NCBI GenBank assembly: GCA_038326165.1
Contig: JBBQJT010000080.1
Span: 1 to 9,061, forward strand
From: JAEUUM01 sp038326165
Lineage (GTDB): Bacteria; Bacteroidota; Bacteroidia; Chitinophagales; Saprospiraceae
Direction: 5' to 3'
Length of the DNA stretch: 9,061 nt
Shown one piece after another: positions 1-8,700 of this stretch (position 1 is its first letter; every line of letters begins with the position of its first letter). Under the pieces are notes generated by a model. The model made no database searches, was not told the DNA's origin, and worked only from the letters and a program-made list of their open reading frames with translations. The position numbers were made by a program, and so were the translations under genes.

Positions 1-117
1 CTGGCTCGGTGGCACTATTCCTCCTGGCAATCGGATATTGATGCAATGCGATGGCGGAAGTGGCTGCCGTACTGGTACATTTGGCAGTGTCACCTTTCCA
101 CCTCAGTGCGGCGGTGG
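1..117 (+). repeat. Exact 117-bp direct repeat, copy 1 (at window edge)
   Basis: These bases are identical to 4088-4204, in the same orientation and the same reading frame of the paralogous gene. Position 118 is the first mismatch (t here, g in the other copy). The left limit is unknown because the window begins inside the repeat. Identity includes all synonymous sites, so protein constraint alone does not explain it. Confidence 0.97.
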
Positions 118-1651
118 TTGTAGCATTGAATATACCCCCAATCAGGTCCGACTTATAAATACCATTCCCATTGAATTTATAGGTACCTGCACCTGGATTG
201 GTGGCACTGGCAATTGGAACAATGCCGCCAAATGGAGTTGTAATGATGTTCCAAACCTCAACGACGACGTAATCATCAATTCTGGAATCGTTACTTTAGA
301 CAACAACACCACTGTCAAAACACTCAATCTCACCGGTGGTTCTGTAGCAGGAGGCAATAATCTTAGCGTTACCAATGTTTTTCAATGGTCAGGTGGCTCC
401 TATTTGGTTGAAGGCGACTTATCAGTTGGTACTGCAAGCCTTTCTGGAAATATTTCGCTTACCAATACCAATTTGATCCTCTCTCAAGGCGGCACTTTTG
501 ACAATCCTACTTTGAACCTCAACAGTAATGCATCCATCAGTCTACCTGCTGCCAAAACCTTAACCCTCCTCAATCAAGGCATCATCAACAATGACAACGC
601 CCAAAACTTTATAAATAACGGAACCATCATCAAGAATGGCTCTGGTGTATTCACCTTCAAAAATCCTTTCATAAATAATGGCATCACCAATATTGCTTCT
701 GGTACTATAAAATACGACAATAATTTTACAAGTACAGGACTCTTGAAAGGCAATGGTGTTATCAATCTGATCAATGCCGGAAGTATTCAACTCGGACCCA
801 TCAATCCCGGCAGTTCACCTGGCACATTTCATGTGAGCGGAAATTATGTCAACAAACATTACCTCTCTGAAATACTCACAACTTCTGGTGTAACAACTAA
901 TGACTTGCTTGACGTAACCGATAATATTCAGCTTCAAGATTCGCTCACCATCATAAAATTAGTTGGTGACGACATTCCTTATGGCACTTATACCATCATG
1001 CATTGTGGCGGTGCCTCTCCTTGTATAAATGGCACTTTCACCATCATCAAATACCCTGCATTTTGCAGTGGCGCAGATTGCAGCCTTTTGATCACTGGTG
1101 AGGATGTAAAATTCGTATTTCAAGCCAACCTCCCCGCTGAACTTACAAGCTTTGACGCACACAAGGTGGGCAATTCTGTCAGACTGGACTGGACCACCGC
1201 CTCCGAAGTCAATGTCAAGAATTTCATGGTAGAGCGCAGTTCAGATGCCGTAGACTGGAGTCATCTAGATGAAATACCTGCCATCGGAAACACGACAATG
1301 TCCCAAAAGTATGGCCTCTTGGACCGTGAACCTTTGGATGGCGACAATTTCTACCGCTTGCGCATCAATGACTTTGATGGCAGCTTTAAATATTCTCCAA
1401 TTGTGGCCGTGAGTTTTGATGCTAAGGATGATTGGAAGATCTACCCCAATCCAGCCAATGACTTCATTACCATCCAACCTGGCAATCAAAAGCAAGGAGT
1501 TTTCTTATTGGTCAATGCAACTGGACAAGTGCTTGTGCAACAAGAATTTTCACAAGGGGAGGCAACAAATATTTCTCTATCCAAGTTCCCAAAAGGCATC
1601 TATTGTATTTGTTTTCCGGGGAATTCTTGTAAGACGTTTGTGAAAAAATAA
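2..1651 (+). CDS. T9SS-secreted beta-helix surface protein, 5'-truncated
   Basis: The reading frame is open to the left edge, so the N-terminus and any signal peptide lie outside; 549 residues are visible. An internal TTG/ATG near 38-43 is not the true start, because the upstream codons continue homology to the next gene. Order of parts: the tail of one beta-helix module with a four-cysteine motif (to about nt 150); a W-rich module opener (CTWIGGTGNW, nt 191-220); an Asn/Gly/Thr-rich repetitive stretch typical of a parallel beta-helix; a 'PGSSPGT' turn followed by a beta-rich closing segment (about nt 800-1120); an Fn3-like module starting LPAELTSF (about nt 1129-1420); and a T9SS type A sorting domain of about 74 residues starting at DDWKIYPNPAND (nt 1427-1648). 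By family knowledge, the sorting domain directs passage through the outer membrane and is usually removed on attachment to the surface. The substrate or ligand is unknown; an adhesin or matrix role is inference. The next gene is a tandem paralogue 46 bases downstream. Confidence 0.9.
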   Translation, partial: WLGGTIPPGNRILMQCDGGSGCRTGTFGSVTFPPQCGGGCSIEYTPNQVRLINTIPIEFIGTCTWIGGTGNWNNAAKWSCNDVPNLNDDVIINSGIVTLDNNTTVKTLNLTGGSVAGGNNLSVTNVFQWSGGSYLVEGDLSVGTASLSGNISLTNTNLILSQGGTFDNPTLNLNSNASISLPAAKTLTLLNQGIINNDNAQNFINNGTIIKNGSGVFTFKNPFINNGITNIASGTIKYDNNFTSTGLLKGNGVINLINAGSIQLGPINPGSSPGTFHVSGNYVNKHYLSEILTTSGVTTNDLLDVTDNIQLQDSLTIIKLVGDDIPYGTYTIMHCGGASPCINGTFTIIKYPAFCSGADCSLLITGEDVKFVFQANLPAELTSFDAHKVGNSVRLDWTTASEVNVKNFMVERSSDAVDWSHLDEIPAIGNTTMSQKYGLLDREPLDGDNFYRLRINDFDGSFKYSPIVAVSFDAKDDWKIYPNPANDFITIQPGNQKQGVFLLVNATGQVLVQQEFSQGEATNISLSKFPKGIYCICFPGNSCKTFVKK

Positions 1652-1697
1652 CTAAATCTAAAATAATAAGATTTGTCTGGATATCAATAAGGAAAAT

Positions 1698-4600
1698 ATG
1701 ACAAATAGCAACAATACTTTTGTAAGTACAATCCCAATTCCGCTTCGAGGGAAATTGACAAAAACTATGTTTTTTGTTGACACTTTGGGCAAAATAGGCA
1801 TTAAGCGTATTTTGTGTTCAAGTGTCTTTTGCAAATTTTTGCTTTCATTCTTATGGCTTTTAATCAGCAATTCTATTTCTGCCACCAATATTGTTGCTGT
1901 ACAATCCGGTGATTGGAATAATCCTTCTACTTGGAACCCTGCAACGGTTCCGGGTTCAAATGACGATGTTACAATTTCAGGTGGTTTTTCAGTTACAATT
2001 AGTGACAACCAAATGTCAAACGGCATTCTACTTGATTCCAATTCAGTATTAGCAATAGCAACTGGAGGTACTTTGACGACAACTGGAAATTTGGTTTTCA
2101 ATGATACCCTATACATTGACGGTGTTTACAATATGAATGGTGGAACACACCAAATGAATGAAAATTCAGACTTTCTTGGTACCGGAACACTAAATTTTAG
2201 GGAAGCAAATATCGTAAATATAAGTGCTCCAGAAGAGTGGTATGTAGCTGTTTCAATTTCCAATCTCAACAATTCAGCAATTCTTACAATCAATGGACAA
2301 TTTTCAATTGGTGAATTTAATTGGCATGATAACACGCATTTTAACTTTTCTGCTGTTTGCTATATTGACATTCTAAATATTGTTGGACAAGGAACACATG
2401 AAATAGTAGGATCAGTTTTTAATTGTAGAGAACTTTATTGGCAGAACGGAAATGTATCAGGTTCAGGCAATTGTATAATTGGATATGAATTTAATTCAAT
2501 TTCAATCGATGAAGCTGCAACATTTGATATGAATTTGGAAATTGGGGGTTTAGCACAATTCGTGGGTGGAGGAACTTTCAATAAGCCCATCAATGGACCT
2601 GGCGGCGAGGCTCGCATAACAGTGGGGGTTTCTGACGTGCTCACTACCTCAAGCGATATTAATCTTGTTGGCGGCATAAATGTTGAGGGAACTTATAACT
2701 CCAATGGTGGTAATATAAATGCATATTCCCTATCCTCATGGGGAGGTTCTACACTCAATGTTGCTAATAATGTGAATTTTAACTCGCAAGATATATCCTA
2801 TTTGCGGGGCACAACCAATTTCAATGGAAATTGGAATGGGCCTATTATCAATAGCGGTTATTTTGATTGGAATGCTGGTGAATTAACATCTCTGGATACC
2901 AACGCTTATTTTGAAAATGACGGGATAGTTAACTTGCTCACCTCCGCGATTCATAAAACCAGTTGCAAAATCGATAACATTGCTGGAATATTTAATTGGG
3001 ATGAAGGCGGTTTTAGTCCTGGGAATCCAAACGTAGATTTCAGTAATCGGTATGGAGGAACCTTTAATATCAACTGCATATCTGGAACGTCCTCAATGCC
3101 AATAAAAAATGAAGCAATCATAAACAGCAATGTAAACGTGACATTTTCTAATCTGTTGGTTAATGAATATACTGGAACAATAAATTTAACAGCTGACACT
3201 CTAAAGTTAATAGGCAATTTGACCAATTTTGGAACAATCAAAGGCAATGGATCCATTGAAACAACTATTATTGAAGGGCCAGGTGAACTTGCTCCAGGAG
3301 CCTCTCCTGGCACAATAATCATTGTCGGTGATTATACGGCTGGAATATTGGCAATTGAATTCGACGAGACAATGGGGATTGTTACTAAGGATTCAGTCCA
3401 TGTGTCAGGCAATGTCAATCTCAATGATGGTACTCTTGACATTAGTATAATAAATGGTTCAATCCCAGCTGGCTCATATACAATTTTAAAATGTGTTAAC
3501 CTAACAGGCACTTTTGCCAGTATCACGGGCGGTGATTGTTTTACTTTGGAATATGGAACCGATAAACTAATTTTAAAGGTTGGGGTTATTAAAACATGGG
3601 ATGGTTCAAACGATGTGTGGAGCAATGCGTCAAAATGGATACCCAATGGTGTGCCTTGTCCCCTAGACAGTGTGGTAATCAACTCTGGAATTGTGACATT
3701 TGACATTCAACCAGAAATGAAAAGTCTTACAGTCAACGGAGGACAGATCAACAATACATCTAGTTCATTTTCAATTAACGCACCAACTCTAATTGCAATG
3801 GGAGCAAAATGCGTAGTGAATGAACCTCTTACATTTACTGGAATTCTTAATAATAGTGGTAAAATTCAAGGAATTAGTGTTATTGATATATCTGCAGCTA
3901 CAATGGTTGGTGGTTACGGAACATGGGCACCCGGTAATTCGGCTGGTGACTTGTCCGCTACGGGTGTGTACGACAATGAAATCATCGAAATGGAAATAGG
4001 CGGCAATGGCGGAGGTGGAGGTATTGTAGAGGTGGACTTACTCTCCGTCAGTCAAACTATGGTGGTTGGTGGCGATTTGATTATTCCCTGGCTCGGTGGC
4101 ACTATTCCTCCTGGCAATCGGATATTGATGCAATGCGATGGCGGAAGTGGCTGCCGTACTGGTACATTTGGCAGTGTCACCTTTCCACCTCAGTGCGGCG
4201 GTGGGTGCAGCATTGAATATACCCCTACTGAGGTCAGACTTATTAATACCATTCCCATTGAATTTATTGGCACTTGCACTTGGATCGGTGGCACTGGCAA
4301 TTGGTCTAATGCTGCCAAATGGAGTTGTAATGATGTTCCAAATGCAAATGATGATGTTGTTATCAATTCTGGATCAGTAAATATTATTGACCCCACGACC
4401 GTCAAAACCTTGAATTTGACAGGTGGTGCTCTTTCTGGCTCTGGATCAATAACTGTCAACAATAGCGTTATATGGTCAGGAGGGCAAATCGACCTAACAG
4501 GCAGCACTAGTTTGGCAACAGCAACTATTTCGGGAACCGTTGGCATATCCAATGGCAACTTAATCTTAGCCCAAGGTGGCACAATGAATTCTGCAACTGT

Positions 4601-5741
4601 TGATCTCAGTAATAATGGCGTCATTACTTTACCTGCTACCAAAACACTTGAATTGATTAACACTGGCACCATCAACAATACAAGTACTGGTGAGTTTGTC
4701 AACAACGGTACCCTCTTAAAATCTGGCACTGGACAATTTAATTTCAATAGCAATTTAACGAATAACGGAACACTTACTGCCAACGCTGGCGTCCTCAAAA
4801 TATCAAAAAACTTGAGCAGTACAGGTTTAATAAAAGGTGTGGGGATTCTCAATTTAATGGACGCAGATACCGTTTCTAACAATAATGTCAATCCAGGGAA
4901 TTCCCCAGGTTTGTTAACCATCGAGGGGAATTACACCAATAAAAATTTAATTATCGAATTTCTGGAATCTGGCGGGGTGACAACTCATGATGAATTAGAA
5001 GTAACACAAACTATTACTTTAGCAGGTGTTGACAATGAATTGGTTATTGACAATAATGGTGGAGGTGCCGTACCCTATGGTGTTTATGAATTTTTATATT
5101 GTAATGGCACATTGCCTTGTCGCACTGGAACATTTGATGGAATAAGCTATCCTGCGTTTTGTGCTGGTGGCTGTTCTTTGATCTATACAGATGATGGTGT
5201 AAAGCTCAATTTTCAGGCGGCATTGCCAGTTGAGCTTCTAAGCTTTGATGGATATCCACAAGACGGGTCAATAGAGCTCGGTTGGAGGACAGCATCGGAA
5301 GTAGGAACTGACCTGTTCGTTATTCAAAGTTTGAATCAATCCGAATGGGAACCAATTGGAACAATTTTTTCAAAAGGAAATTCATTGGAAAAACAAGATT
5401 ATAACTTTATTGACAAAAAACCAAAGGTGGGCTTCAATCTCTATCGCTTGGAAGTAGTTGATTTCGATGGACATAAAGAATATTCTCCAGTAATTTCAGT
5501 GGCATATAATGTGAAAAAAGATTGGAAGTTATTCCCCAATCCAGTTGAAGATTTATTGTATTTAGATCCAGGACAAATTGGATCTGGTTACTTCCAAATA
5601 TTCAATGGGTCTGGCTTTTTGCTGGCACAACTTCCAATAGAAGAATTTCAAGTCCAGCAACTTGATGTTTCCAATTATCCATCAGGTATTTATGGCGTTT
5701 GTATTCCCGGTTTTTCATGCAAAATGTTCATTAAGCCTTAA
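1698..5741 (+). CDS. Large T9SS-secreted surface protein with three beta-helix modules
   Basis: A complete gene of 1347 residues. A signal peptide is visible with a basic segment near residues 32-37, a hydrophobic core at about 45-58 and likely cleavage after A62 (SISA|TN). The first ATG gives a long 38-residue lead before the signal core; the ATG at 1767 (M24) gives a more usual 39-residue signal peptide and is a credible alternative start. Three modules follow, each opening with a W-x(n)-W-x(n)-VP motif: A (about 63-630, GDWNNPSTWNPATVP), B (W634 onward, TWDGSNDVWSNASKW) and C (W862 onward, TWIGGTGNWSNAAKW). Each closes with a PGxS(P/A)G turn (near residues 533, 745 and 1066) and a beta-rich segment, a layout seen in many bacterial beta-helix and autotransporter-like surface proteins. 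An Fn3-like module starts at L1176 (LPVELLSF ... WRTASE), and a T9SS type A sorting domain occupies about 1273-1347 (KDWKLFPNPVED). Asn, Gly and Thr dominate; no enzymatic motif was seen. An adhesin, matrix or cell-envelope role is inference. The gene follows its tandem paralogue by 46 bases and precedes the TPR-CHAT gene by 23. Confidence 0.95.
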   Translation: MTNSNNTFVSTIPIPLRGKLTKTMFFVDTLGKIGIKRILCSSVFCKFLLSFLWLLISNSISATNIVAVQSGDWNNPSTWNPATVPGSNDDVTISGGFSVTISDNQMSNGILLDSNSVLAIATGGTLTTTGNLVFNDTLYIDGVYNMNGGTHQMNENSDFLGTGTLNFREANIVNISAPEEWYVAVSISNLNNSAILTINGQFSIGEFNWHDNTHFNFSAVCYIDILNIVGQGTHEIVGSVFNCRELYWQNGNVSGSGNCIIGYEFNSISIDEAATFDMNLEIGGLAQFVGGGTFNKPINGPGGEARITVGVSDVLTTSSDINLVGGINVEGTYNSNGGNINAYSLSSWGGSTLNVANNVNFNSQDISYLRGTTNFNGNWNGPIINSGYFDWNAGELTSLDTNAYFENDGIVNLLTSAIHKTSCKIDNIAGIFNWDEGGFSPGNPNVDFSNRYGGTFNINCISGTSSMPIKNEAIINSNVNVTFSNLLVNEYTGTINLTADTLKLIGNLTNFGTIKGNGSIETTIIEGPGELAPGASPGTIIIVGDYTAGILAIEFDETMGIVTKDSVHVSGNVNLNDGTLDISIINGSIPAGSYTILKCVNLTGTFASITGGDCFTLEYGTDKLILKVGVIKTWDGSNDVWSNASKWIPNGVPCPLDSVVINSGIVTFDIQPEMKSLTVNGGQINNTSSSFSINAPTLIAMGAKCVVNEPLTFTGILNNSGKIQGISVIDISAATMVGGYGTWAPGNSAGDLSATGVYDNEIIEMEIGGNGGGGGIVEVDLLSVSQTMVVGGDLIIPWLGGTIPPGNRILMQCDGGSGCRTGTFGSVTFPPQCGGGCSIEYTPTEVRLINTIPIEFIGTCTWIGGTGNWSNAAKWSCNDVPNANDDVVINSGSVNIIDPTTVKTLNLTGGALSGSGSITVNNSVIWSGGQIDLTGSTSLATATISGTVGISNGNLILAQGGTMNSATVDLSNNGVITLPATKTLELINTGTINNTSTGEFVNNGTLLKSGTGQFNFNSNLTNNGTLTANAGVLKISKNLSSTGLIKGVGILNLMDADTVSNNNVNPGNSPGLLTIEGNYTNKNLIIEFLESGGVTTHDELEVTQTITLAGVDNELVIDNNGGGAVPYGVYEFLYCNGTLPCRTGTFDGISYPAFCAGGCSLIYTDDGVKLNFQAALPVELLSFDGYPQDGSIELGWRTASEVGTDLFVIQSLNQSEWEPIGTIFSKGNSLEKQDYNFIDKKPKVGFNLYRLEVVDFDGHKEYSPVISVAYNVKKDWKLFPNPVEDLLYLDPGQIGSGYFQIFNGSGFLLAQLPIEEFQVQQLDVSNYPSGIYGVCIPGFSCKMFIKP
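4088..4204 (+). repeat. Exact 117-bp direct repeat, copy 2
   Basis: Identical to bases 1-117. It encodes the closing segment of module B, including the first part of the four-cysteine motif. The homologous alignment continues to both gene ends at offset about 4087-4090, but with clear divergence: about two dozen differences in the next roughly 150 bases by eye, and more after that. The stretch is also GC-richer than the 5' part of the gene. Confidence 0.97.
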
Positions 5742-5764
5742 AGGTACCAACAAGTAAAAATTTC

Positions 5765-8700
5765 ATGATGAATGTTATTAGAATTTTAAGCTGTGCTCTG
5801 GTGATGCTTATTGGAGGAAATATTCATGCTCAAGTAAAGGATACCTCCGTTTGCAACAAGCAGGTAGACAGTTTGATTGAAATGTCGAGAAGCTTGTCAA
5901 AAGACAAAAAATTTACTGAGGCTTACAAGGCAGTTGAATATGCCGAAAGTATAACAATCGCTTGTTTGGGAAAGGACAATTTGACATTTGCCAATTGCAT
6001 TTTCAATAGAGGAAGAGTATTTCACCTCCAAAATAAATTTGCTGAAGCATTGCCATTTTATCAAACAGCAATGAAAATGCGTGAAAAATTAGCCGGTAAA
6101 GAAAGCAAAGAATACTCCTCAGCAGCCAACAACACTGCCTTGGTGTTGCGCCAATTGAATAGACTTTCTGAAGCAATTCCGTTGTACAAAGAGGTGGCTG
6201 ATTTAAAACTGAAACAACTCGGCGCTGATAACATAGATTATGCTGCAGCATTGAATAATTACGGTGTTGTTTGTTATAAGGCCTTGAAGTACGATGAGGT
6301 TGAAAAATCCTACCTGGAAGTTCGGAGAATTCGTGAAAAAGTTCAAGGAAAAAAACACCAAGAGTACGCGCGTATTTTGAATAATTTAGCAGCTTTCTAC
6401 GTCGAAGTAGGAAGATATGAGGAGGCAGAAAAATATTATTTGGAAACCAAAACAATTCAAGAAGGCACCGTTACCAAACAAAGTGCTGATTATGCAACTA
6501 CACTCAATAACTTAGGCCTACTTTATAAATTGTTGGGGAAATTTGAAGAATCAGAACTACTGCTCACAGAATCCAATTCGATAAGGGAAAAAGTACTGGG
6601 CAATGAAAATGCTGAGTATGCAGAGGGTTTGTACAATTTGGCTGGGCTATACAGGACTTTAGGAGATTATAAAAAATCAATCGGTCTTCAAACACAAGCT
6701 GTTGACATTACACAAAAATTATTTGGCAAGAATGATCCAAGATACGGAGAAGCAATTTCTAATCTCGCCTTAGCTTATTATTTTATTGATGAGCATAGCA
6801 ATGCTGAAAATCTTTATATTGAATCAAAAAACATCTTTGCAACAAATCCCGGCAAGGAGAATAAAAAATATACCATTACCGCCAACAACCTAGCATTGTA
6901 TTATATCGAACAGAAAAAATATGAGGATGCTTCTACCTTACTCAATGAAGTAAAAGATATTCGAAATAAAACTTTGGGTCTCAATCATCCTGATTATGCC
7001 AATGTTATTGAAGATTTATCATTGCTCAATACCAAAAAGAAAAATTATACAGAAGCCTTGACGTTGAGAAAACAAGCGCTCGACATATTTGGCAAGTCAT
7101 TGGGAAAAGAACATGAACGCTATGCCGAAAATCTTCATGCACTAGCTTCACTTGAGGCTTACAATCAGAACTTTGACAACGCACAGATCGACGTAATTGG
7201 GTCAACAAAAGTGCTTAGGAAAGTTTTATTTAATTCCACCAGACATCTCTCAGAAAGGGAACTGTTTGCTTACAATGATTTGTTTTTAGAGCAAATAGAC
7301 CTCAATTATTCATTTGCCTTTAAACTAAAACCTAAGACCGAGTTGCTCCAGAGTTGTTATGACAATGCCTTATTTTATAAAGGCTTTTTACTGAATTCTG
7401 TAGCCCAAATCAGGAATATCGCAACATCACACCCTGATGCTGCACTTAAAATCGGACTATTGAATTCTTATAAACGACGCATCATTGCTCAACAACTACT
7501 GCCCTTAGCTGATAGAGATAGTCTCGCCAATGTGGAACTCGAGAATAAGTCAAATATTATAGAAAAAGAACTGGCCAGAACAATTGCCTCTTATAAAAAT
7601 ATTTCGAGCCCAATTACCTCAGACCAGATAGGTAAATTGTTAAAACCAGACGAGGCGGCTATTGAATTCGTAAAATTCAAGAATAACTTTCCCAGTGAAA
7701 CTGATAGTGTACTCTATGCTGCAATTTTACTGAAGGGCGGCACTCAAAGTCTTGAATTTATTGTACTTTTTGAAGCCAAAGAAATGGAAAAATTGGTGGG
7801 CAAAACCATAGATCGTAAAACAGATTACGTCAATGAATTGTATAGCCTTTCGGACAGAGGGGCTGCTCCAAATGTAGAACCTATGAAGCCACTCTATGAC
7901 CTAATCTGGAAACCCCTTGAATCCAAACTTCAAACCCCTAGCCCTATTAAGACCGTTTACCTCTCCAATGTTGGTTTGCTTCACAGAATCAATTTAGCCG
8001 CAATTCCAGTTTCGGAGGAAATGACAATGGGTGAAAAATATCACCTTGTGATGCTAAATAGCACTCGACAATTGGCAAGTGACCTAAATCTCAATATCAA
8101 CCCTGAAAATACTGCAATCATATTTGGTGGCGTGAAATATGATGCGGACAGTACTTTTTTAGCTTCCATTATCAACCGAGCACCCAATAGCGATCTGGCA
8201 CAGCGAGGTTTCAACTCTTTTACTGCAACCGATCCAAAACAGCGGGGAGGAACTTGGACCTATTTGAAATGGACGGATAAGGAAGCCAATTCGATTGAAA
8301 ATGTACTCAAAACAAGTGGCTTTACAATCAAACAAAATAAAGGCTATGAAGCAACCGAGGAAGCCTTTAAGCAAATCGGACTCAAAGAAAAATCACCAAG
8401 AGTGATCCATATTGCCACGCATGGTTATTTCTTTCCAGACCCACAAACAAGCGTTAGAGAATCAAATACTACTAATTTTCAAACTATAAAAATAAACCAG
8501 AACCCAATGATCCGTTCTGGATTGATACTTGCTGGTGCCAATTATGCATGGTTGAATAACAAACCAATCAGTGCTAATATAGAAGATGGCATTTTGACGG
8601 CCTCTGAAATAAGCTTAATGAATCTTGCCAACACAGAATTGGTTGTGCTATCAGCTTGCGAAACTGGGCTTGGAGACATTGTAGGCAATGAAGGAGTCTA

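Noticed and set aside
1637..1675. Possible Bacteroidota promoter (TTTG at 1637 and TAAGATTTG at 1667) before gene 2
   Set aside because: The -7-like element has three bases instead of two between TA and TTTG, and the spacing to the upstream TTTG is about 26 instead of about 19-21; too weak to annotate.
1658..2116. 152-codon minus-strand frame over the gene 1-gene 2 gap
   Set aside because: It is antisense to the signal peptide and module A of gene 2, with no recognisable motif; a chance shadow frame.
4138..4380. 80-codon plus-strand frame in an alternative phase
   Set aside because: It overlaps the identical and GC-rich patch of gene 2 in another frame; the hydrophobic composition is accidental and the gene 2 frame is clearly the coding one.
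4190..4921. 243-codon open frame on the minus strand inside gene 2
   Set aside because: It is antisense to a well-supported beta-helix coding region; its Leu/Pro/Val-rich product is what the reverse complement of Asn/Gly/Thr-rich codons gives, with no domain or start signal.
5786..5797. Lipobox-like ILSC in the gene 3 signal peptide
   Set aside because: The cysteine at residue 10 comes before most of the hydrophobic core, so it cannot be the lipoprotein cleavage site; the NIHA|Q site fits signal peptidase I.
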